64,000 nucleotides of DNA. Source: Erwinia sp. E602 (lineage in GTDB: Bacteria; Pseudomonadota; Gammaproteobacteria; Enterobacterales; Enterobacteriaceae). The notes beneath the pieces were generated by a model that ran no database searches, was not told the origin of the DNA, and worked only from the letters and a program-made list of their open reading frames with translations. Shown here piece after piece: positions 59,161 through 64,000 of this stretch. The translations under genes and the position numbers were made by a program. The DNA lies in assembly GCF_018141005.1 (NCBI RefSeq), contig NZ_CP046582.1, positions 2,418,001 to 2,482,000 on the forward strand, written 5' to 3'. Numbering within the stretch: position 1 is the first letter of the stretch; the number at the start of each line of letters is the position of its first letter.

Positions 59161-59312
59161 CCGCCAGATACCAACATGTTTCCAGGAGCAGTAAGCGCGT
59201 ATTTAAAAGGCCAGCAGTTTAATATGTCGCATTAATCGCCCGTATTTACCGAAGCAACTCAATAATATTAACAACAGCTTAACGCCTTCACTCCGCCGCC
59301 CCGACCTGCCAT

Positions 59313-59346
59313 TAAAAAAAGGCCAGCGGTTTCTCCGCTGGCCTTT
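59313..59346. terminator. mppA terminator (bidirectional)
   Basis: AAAAAAA-GGCCAGCGG-TTTCT-CCGCTGGCC-TTTACTTT; symmetrical, suits mppA on the minus strand. The rest of the 220-bp gap upstream of hok locus 2 holds nothing recognised. Confidence 0.85.
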
Positions 59347-59381
59347 ACTTTAATTACCGCTAACCGTTAAATATCCCGTTA

Positions 59382-60995
59382 TCAGTGCTGCACAATATAC
59401 AGCTGACGGCTGTAAGCCACGTCTTCCGGGTTATTAATTGGATAACCTTTCACGTAAGGCTTAATTAACCGTCCGTTGGTGTACTGATAGATCGGTGCAA
59501 TCGGCGCCTGGTCGGCAATTAACTGTTCGGCACGGTTGTAGGCGGCGTTGCGCGCCTGCGCATCGGTCAGCTGGCTGGCCTGGGCGAGAATAGCGTCGTA
59601 CTCTTTGCTGTTAAAGCGCGAGATATTGCCGCTGTGGGTTGAACCCAGCAGGCTGAGGAAGGTGGAGGGCTCGTTGTAATCACCGACCCAGGAGGCGCGG
59701 ATCACGTCAAAGTTACCGCTGCTGCGGCTGTCGATGTAGGTTTTCCACTCCTGGTTCTGCAGCTTAACGTTAACCCCCAGGTTCTTCTTCCACATTGAGG
59801 CCACGGCGATGGCGATCTTCTGGTTATTCTCGGAGGAGTTATACAGCAGGGTCAGATCGAGCGGCTTCGACGGCCCGTAGCCCGCCGCCGCCAGCAGCGC
59901 CTTAGCCTGCAGATTCAGTTCCGCCTGGCTGTGCTGCTGAATAAAGCTGGCCTTCGGGCTGAAGCCGGCGGTAACGTCCGGGGTAAAGTGCCAGGCGGGC
60001 TTTTCACCGCTGCCGACCACTTTGCCGGCGATAATCTGCCGGTCGATGCTCCATGAGAGCGCCTGGCGCACGCGGGCGTCGGCGGTGGGCCCTTTCCGGG
60101 TGTTAAACGCGTAGTAGTAGGTGCCCAGCTGGTCCGGGGTGTAGACCTGGCCCGGCAGCTGCTTTTTCAGCATGGCAAACTGCTCTTTCGGGAAGGATTC
60201 GGTGATGTCGATCTCGCCGGCCCGGTAGCGTTTCGCCGCGCTGGACTCGGAGCTGAGCGGCAGGAAGGTCACTTTAGTCAGCACCGAGTGGGCGTCATCC
60301 CAGTAATGGCTATTGCGCACCAGCACCAGCTTCTCATTCACTACCCGGCTTTCCAGCTGATAGGCTCCGTTACCCACCAGGTTGCCCGGCCGCGTCCACT
60401 GCTCGCCGAACCCGGCAATCACCTTCTGCGGCACCGGGAACAGGCTGAAGTTGCTGGTCAGGCTGGCGAACCACGGCAGCGGCTTGTCCAGCGTCACCTT
60501 AAGGTGGGTGGCATCCACCGCGCTGACGCCGAGTTTATCCGCGCTCATTTCGCCTTTGACGATCGCCGCCGCATTTTCTATCCCCGCCAGCGCGGCGAAC
60601 CACGCGAAGGTGGAGCTGGTTTTCGGGTCGACCAGCCGCTGCCAGCTGTAAACAAAGTCGGCAGCGGTGACAGGGTCACCGTTTGACCAGCGCGCGTCTT
60701 TACGCAGGGTGAAAATCCAGGTTTTGTTATCGCTGGTCTGCCAGCTGGTCGCGACGCCGGGTACGGTTTTACCGCTGGCGTCCTGGCTGGTCAGCCCCTC
60801 AAACAGATCGCGGATCACCGGGATCTCCGGCAGACCGACCGCTTTGGCCGGATCGAGCGAGGCGGGCTCGTCTTTAATATGACGGATAACCTCCTGACTG
60901 GCGGCCAGCGGGGTGCCCGCCGGCACCTCGGCGGCCAGCGAAGCAAAACTCAGGCACGCCGCCAGCGCGCCCAGCGTAAATCGGGTTTTCTGCAT
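59382..60995 (-). CDS. mppA: Periplasmic murein tripeptide-binding protein MppA
   Basis: About 537 aa, as in E. coli. Signal peptide (FTLGALAACLSFASLA), then AEVPAGTPLAASQEVIRHIK and DEPASLDPAKAVGLPEIPVI. Other MppA/OppA blocks: ITESFPKEQFAMLKKQLPGQ, GEKPAWHFTPDVTAGFSPKA, IRASWVGDYNEPSTFLSLLG. Delivers L-Ala-D-Glu-mesoDAP to the Opp permease for murein recycling. ATG 60995 preferred over 61010 because GGAG lies upstream of it. Divergent from mpaA. Confidence 0.94.
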   Translation of the reverse strand: MQKTRFTLGALAACLSFASLAAEVPAGTPLAASQEVIRHIKDEPASLDPAKAVGLPEIPVIRDLFEGLTSQDASGKTVPGVATSWQTSDNKTWIFTLRKDARWSNGDPVTAADFVYSWQRLVDPKTSSTFAWFAALAGIENAAAIVKGEMSADKLGVSAVDATHLKVTLDKPLPWFASLTSNFSLFPVPQKVIAGFGEQWTRPGNLVGNGAYQLESRVVNEKLVLVRNSHYWDDAHSVLTKVTFLPLSSESSAAKRYRAGEIDITESFPKEQFAMLKKQLPGQVYTPDQLGTYYYAFNTRKGPTADARVRQALSWSIDRQIIAGKVVGSGEKPAWHFTPDVTAGFSPKASFIQQHSQAELNLQAKALLAAAGYGPSKPLDLTLLYNSSENNQKIAIAVASMWKKNLGVNVKLQNQEWKTYIDSRSSGNFDVIRASWVGDYNEPSTFLSLLGSTHSGNISRFNSKEYDAILAQASQLTDAQARNAAYNRAEQLIADQAPIAPIYQYTNGRLIKPYVKGYPINNPEDVAYSRQLYIVQH

Positions 60996-61180
60996 CCTGA
61001 ACTTCTCCATGCCTGTGCCGGCGGCGGGCGCACTACCGTAGCCGCGCCGCGGGGTAACTGAGGAAAACGACTGCTGGCACTGTAGCGTAAAATGTTGTCA
61101 GACCGACAGACTTTTCAACGGGATGTGTTTCGCGCCGCAAATTTATGCCACAGTGAAGGGCCAACATTGAGGAGCCGACT

Positions 61181-61888
61181 ATGTTAAACCACCAGCCGCG
61201 CCCGCTGCGCGGGCCACTCGACCTTGCGGTGCAGCAGTACGGTAGCTCGGTGCTCGGCGCACCGTTACTGTGGTTTCCGGCGCTGCAGGCCGATGCCGAC
61301 AGCGGGCTGATCCTTGCCGGCACCCACGGTGACGAAACCGCCAGTATCGTCACCCTCTCCTGTGCCCTGCGCACGCTGCCGGAGGCGCTGCGCCGCCACC
61401 ACGTGGTGCTGGCGGTGAACCCGGACGGCTGCCAGCTGGGGCTGCGCGCCAACGCGCGCGGGGTGGACCTGAACCGCAATTTTCCGGCGGCCAACTGGCA
61501 GCCCGGTGAGACGGTATATCGCTGGAACAGCGCGGCAGATGAACGTGACGTGCGGCTGTCCAGCGGCGGGCAGGCCGGTTCCGAGCCGGAGACCCAGGCG
61601 TTGTGCCAGCTGATCCATCAGCTGCAGCCGCGCTGGGTGGTCACCTTCCACGAGCCGCTGGCCTGTATTGAAGATCCGCAGGCCAGCCCGCTCGGCCACT
61701 GGCTGGCAGAGCAGACCGCGCTGCCGCTGGTCAGCAGCGTCGGCTACGCCACACCCGGCTCGTTTGGCAGCTGGTGCGCCGACCTCAGCCTGCCGGTGAT
61801 CACCGCCGAGCTCCCGGCCATCTCGACCGATGAGGCCAGCGAACGTTATCTGACGGCGATGACCGCCCTGCTGCGCTGGCAGGCTTAG
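61181..61888 (+). CDS. mpaA: Murein peptide amidase MpaA
   Basis: 235 aa (E. coli 242). M14 zinc carboxypeptidase: LAGTHGDETASIV (His/Glu ligands), GVDLNRNFPAANW (Arg/Asn substrate contact), TFHEPLACIED (third ligand His), and the late catalytic Glu in VITAELPAIS. Cuts the gamma-D-Glu-mesoDAP bond of recycled tripeptide in the cytosol. Convergent with ycjG; the two stops overlap by 4 bp. Confidence 0.93.
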   Translation: MLNHQPRPLRGPLDLAVQQYGSSVLGAPLLWFPALQADADSGLILAGTHGDETASIVTLSCALRTLPEALRRHHVVLAVNPDGCQLGLRANARGVDLNRNFPAANWQPGETVYRWNSAADERDVRLSSGGQAGSEPETQALCQLIHQLQPRWVVTFHEPLACIEDPQASPLGHWLAEQTALPLVSSVGYATPGSFGSWCADLSLPVITAELPAISTDEASERYLTAMTALLRWQA

Positions 61889-62850
61889 AGCTGGATGCGC
61901 CCGCCGTGAAAATCCAGTGCCGGATCGGCGTCCACCGCCAGCCAGGTGGGGCCATCGAGATCGGCAAAGCGCACCCTTGGTGCCAGCGGCAGCGCGGCGC
62001 GGATCGCCCTTGAGGTGCAGAGCATACATCCCAGCATCAGCGAAAATCCCTGCGCCTGCGCCGCATCGGCCAGTGCCAGCGCTTCGGTCAGCCCGCCGGT
62101 TTTGTCCAGCTTGATGTTGACCATCTCATAGCGCCCGCGCAGCGCCGGCAGGCTGTCACGGGTGTGGCAGCTCTCATCGGCGCAGATCGGCAGCGGGTGG
62201 ATAAAGGTCTCTAATGCGGCGTCTTCGCCGGCGGGCAGCGGCTGTTCCAGCATGGCGATATTGAGGTCGGCCAGCAGCTGGCAGCGTTCAGCCAGCCCCT
62301 CGCCGTGCCATGATTCGTTAGCGTCAACGAGCAGCGTCGCCTCCGGCACCGCCGCGCGGATCGCCACCAGCCGTTCGGCGATCAGGTGGTTATCGAGCTT
62401 AATTTTCAGCAGGCGCGCGCCGTTTTCCCACAGCGCCAGCGCGCTGCTGGCCATCATCTGCGGCAGGTCGATGGTGACGGTTTGCGCGGTCTCCACCCGC
62501 GCCGGGGCGCTGGCTGCCGTCAGTTGCCACAGGCTGCGGCCGCTCAGTTGCGCCTCCAGCTGCCACAGCGCACTGTCAATGGCGTTGCGGGCAGCCCCGG
62601 CCGGCAGCGCCTGTTGCAGTTCTGCGCGGCTCATACCCTGCTGCAGCGCGGCGATCAGCGGGGCAATCTGCGCCAGTACTGAACCTTCGGTTTCGCCGTA
62701 GCGCCCGTATGGCGTGGACTCGCCCTGCACCCTGATGCCCTGTTCTTCCAGCTCCACCACCACCACCGCTGCCTCGCTGCGGCTGCCGCGGGCAATGACA
62801 AACGGCGTGTGCAGGGGCCAGCTTTCCGGGTAAACCTTGACCGTTCTCAT
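61885..62850 (-). CDS. ycjG: L-Ala-D/L-Glu epimerase
   Basis: 321 aa, E. coli length. Enolase superfamily, muconate-lactonizing subgroup: catalytic Lys in ARLLKIKLDNH, metal ligands in LLVDANESWHG, MLEQPLPAGED and ICADESCHTR, second catalytic Lys in YEMVNIKLDKTGGLTE. Epimerises the L-Ala-D-Glu released after MpaA action to L-Ala-L-Glu. ATG 62850 from family length. With mppA and mpaA it makes a murein-peptide salvage set. Confidence 0.93.
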   Translation of the reverse strand: MRTVKVYPESWPLHTPFVIARGSRSEAAVVVVELEEQGIRVQGESTPYGRYGETEGSVLAQIAPLIAALQQGMSRAELQQALPAGAARNAIDSALWQLEAQLSGRSLWQLTAASAPARVETAQTVTIDLPQMMASSALALWENGARLLKIKLDNHLIAERLVAIRAAVPEATLLVDANESWHGEGLAERCQLLADLNIAMLEQPLPAGEDAALETFIHPLPICADESCHTRDSLPALRGRYEMVNIKLDKTGGLTEALALADAAQAQGFSLMLGCMLCTSRAIRAALPLAPRVRFADLDGPTWLAVDADPALDFHGGRIQL

Positions 62851-63015
62851 CGTCACCTTCCTGTTCAGGTTTGATACCCGCCATATCTTCAGTCCATACA
62901 CGCATAACGCCGGGCGAACCCTCACTGCTATGCGTCTGTTTTTTTACTGTTTCCCCGCCGCGGCATGACATACACTGGGGGCGCTTAAACACCATTAACA
63001 TACAAAGGATAGTTT

Positions 63016-63519
63016 ATGTCTCAGACCGTACATTTTCAGGGCAACCCGGTTGCCGTCGATGGCCTGCTGCCGGCCCCGGGCCAGGTAGCCAAACCCTTCA
63101 CCCTGGTAGCCAAAGACCTTTCCGATGTGGCGCTGTCCAGCTTCGCCGGCAAGCGCAAGGTACTGAATATCTTCCCAAGCATTGATACCGGCGTGTGTGC
63201 CGCCTCGGTGCGTAAATTTAACCAGCTGGCCGGCGACGCGGAAAACACCGTGGTGCTGTGCATCTCCGCCGACCTGCCGTTTGCGCAGTCACGCTTCTGC
63301 GGCGCGGAAGGCCTGAACAACGTGGTAACCCTCTCCACCCTGCGCGGCGCGAGCTTCATCCAGGACTACGGCGTGGCGATCGCAGCTGGCCCGCTGAGCG
63401 GCCTGGCGGCACGTGCGGTAGTGGTGCTGGACGAGCAGGATAACGTGATTTACAGCGAGCTGGTGAATGAAATCACCACCGAGCCGGACTACGATGCGGC
63501 CCTGGCGGCGCTGAAGTAA
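63016..63519 (+). CDS. tpx: Thiol peroxidase Tpx
   Basis: 167 aa (E. coli 168). Atypical 2-Cys peroxiredoxin: peroxidatic Cys in [18 protein letters not shown], resolving Cys in [15 protein letters not shown], Arg near the end of the active site. Reduces lipid and alkyl hydroperoxides with thioredoxin, periplasm-associated in older work and cytosolic in most. AAAGGA before ATG. Next to tyrR as in E. coli. Confidence 0.97.
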   Translation: MSQTVHFQGNPVAVDGLLPAPGQVAKPFTLVAKDLSDVALSSFAGKRKVLNIFPSIDTGVCAASVRKFNQLAGDAENTVVLCISADLPFAQSRFCGAEGLNNVVTLSTLRGASFIQDYGVAIAAGPLSGLAARAVVVLDEQDNVIYSELVNEITTEPDYDAALAALK

Positions 63520-63526
63520 TCTCTGC

Positions 63527-63556
63527 GGGCCGCCCCTCCGGGCGGCCCGTTGTTTT
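63527..63556 (+). terminator. tpx/tyrR terminator
   Basis: GGGCCGCCC-CTCCG-GGCGGCCC followed by GTTGTTTT, between convergent tpx and tyrR. Confidence 0.85.
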
Positions 63557-63581
63557 CCCAGCCGGATCGCCGGTTTCCGCG

Positions 63582-64000
63582 TTACTCCCCGTCGCTTTTC
63601 TTCTGGCTCAGGCCATACTCACGCAGCTTATTGGCGATCGCCGTATGCGAGACGCCCAGCCGTTTGGCCAGTTTGCGGGTGCTCGGATAGGAGAGATAGA
63701 GCCGGGTCAGCACCGAACGTTCAAAGCGGCTGGTGATGTCATCCAGCGATCCTTCGATCGCCTCATCACCCAGCGGCATCTCCAGCGCATATTCCGGCAG
63801 CACGATATCCTGCGGCCGCAGTTCGTAGCCTTCCAGCTGGGTGAGCGCCCGGTACAGCGTATTTTTCAGCTGGCGCACGTTGCCCGGCCAGGTGTAACGG
63901 GTCAGAAATGCGTTCAGCTGCGGTGACAGTTTAGGCCGCGCCATGCCCTGCTCATCGGCAAAGCGGGCGACGAACAGGTCGGTGAGCGGCAGAATGTCCT
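63582..64000 (-). CDS. tyrR: Transcriptional regulator TyrR, C-terminal part
   Basis: About 139 C-terminal residues; the frame runs off the right edge (DILPLTDLFVARFADEQGMA continues upstream of the first in-window Met). Visible: the end of the sigma54-type AAA+ domain with LTRYTWPGNVRQLKNTLYRA, a linker, and the C-terminal HTH (STRKLAKRLGVSHTAIANKL). TyrR controls aromatic amino-acid genes with Tyr, Phe or Trp as ligands. Order tpx-tyrR is conserved. Confidence 0.95.
   Translation of the reverse strand, partial: DILPLTDLFVARFADEQGMARPKLSPQLNAFLTRYTWPGNVRQLKNTLYRALTQLEGYELRPQDIVLPEYALEMPLGDEAIEGSLDDITSRFERSVLTRLYLSYPSTRKLAKRLGVSHTAIANKLREYGLSQKKSDGE

Overview
The window is enterobacterial chromosome, most likely Erwinia, Pantoea or a close relative (family Erwiniaceae). 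The evidence is base-level similarity to Escherichia coli blocks (smrA-fnr-uspE, pntAB-ydgH-ydgI, rstAB-asr-ydgU-ydgD, hrpA-azoR-ydbL-ynbE-ydbH-ldhA-ydbJ, dbpA-ttcA-fnrS-zntB, mppA-mpaA-ycjG-tpx-tyrR) combined with higher GC, a different block order and accessory loci between the blocks. No rRNA, tRNA, CRISPR array or prophage was seen. Both edges cut genes: an IS3-family element on the left and tyrR on the right.

Layout. 1-814: IS3-family insertion sequence running off the left edge. 0.87-9.3 kb: a transport/peptide cluster with two paralogous MHS-type MFS transporters on either side of a LysR regulator, an M20 metallopeptidase, an orphan DppA-like binding protein and peptidase T. 9.3-15.1 kb: VOC protein, WYL regulator, an amino-acid binding protein with a YbdL-like aminotransferase and divergent LysR gene, and a chemoreceptor with a sigma-28 promoter. 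15.4-18.5 kb: DoxX protein, aromatic-acid-type MFS transporter and divergent LysR gene with a Fur-like box between them. 18.5-21.3 kb: smrA, fnr (with FNR box), uspE. 21.5-24.6 kb: copper locus (DUF2946 protein, TonB-dependent copper receptor, small membrane protein), followed by two 106-bp direct repeats. 25-31 kb: transhydrogenase pntAB, ydgH, ydgI. 31.2-37.1 kb: a hypothetical gene, the RstAB two-component system, an M32 carboxypeptidase, asr with an RstA box, ydgU and ydgD.

37.2-39 kb: first hok/sok type I toxin-antitoxin locus, an IS-end remnant fused to a small membrane ORF, and two unknown genes. 39-51 kb: hrpA, azoR, the ydbH-ynbE-ydbL operon, ldhA, ydbJ with repeated 3' end, an ABM-domain protein and dbpA. 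51-53.4 kb: ttcA, a small proline-rich ORF, the anaerobically induced small RNA FnrS with its FNR site, and zntB. 53.6-58.1 kb: a beta-glucoside PTS operon and a convergent BglG-type antiterminator, each preceded by its own RAT/terminator pair. 58.2-59.2 kb: a lipoprotein and a second hok/sok locus. 59.3-64 kb: murein peptide recycling genes mppA, mpaA and ycjG, then tpx and the 3' end of tyrR.

Regulatory circuits readable from sequence: Fnr with its own upstream site and its sRNA FnrS 33 kb away; RstA with a near-consensus box at asr 2.9 kb downstream; BglG with two RNA targets; and paired hok/sok loci with complete promoter/terminator architecture.
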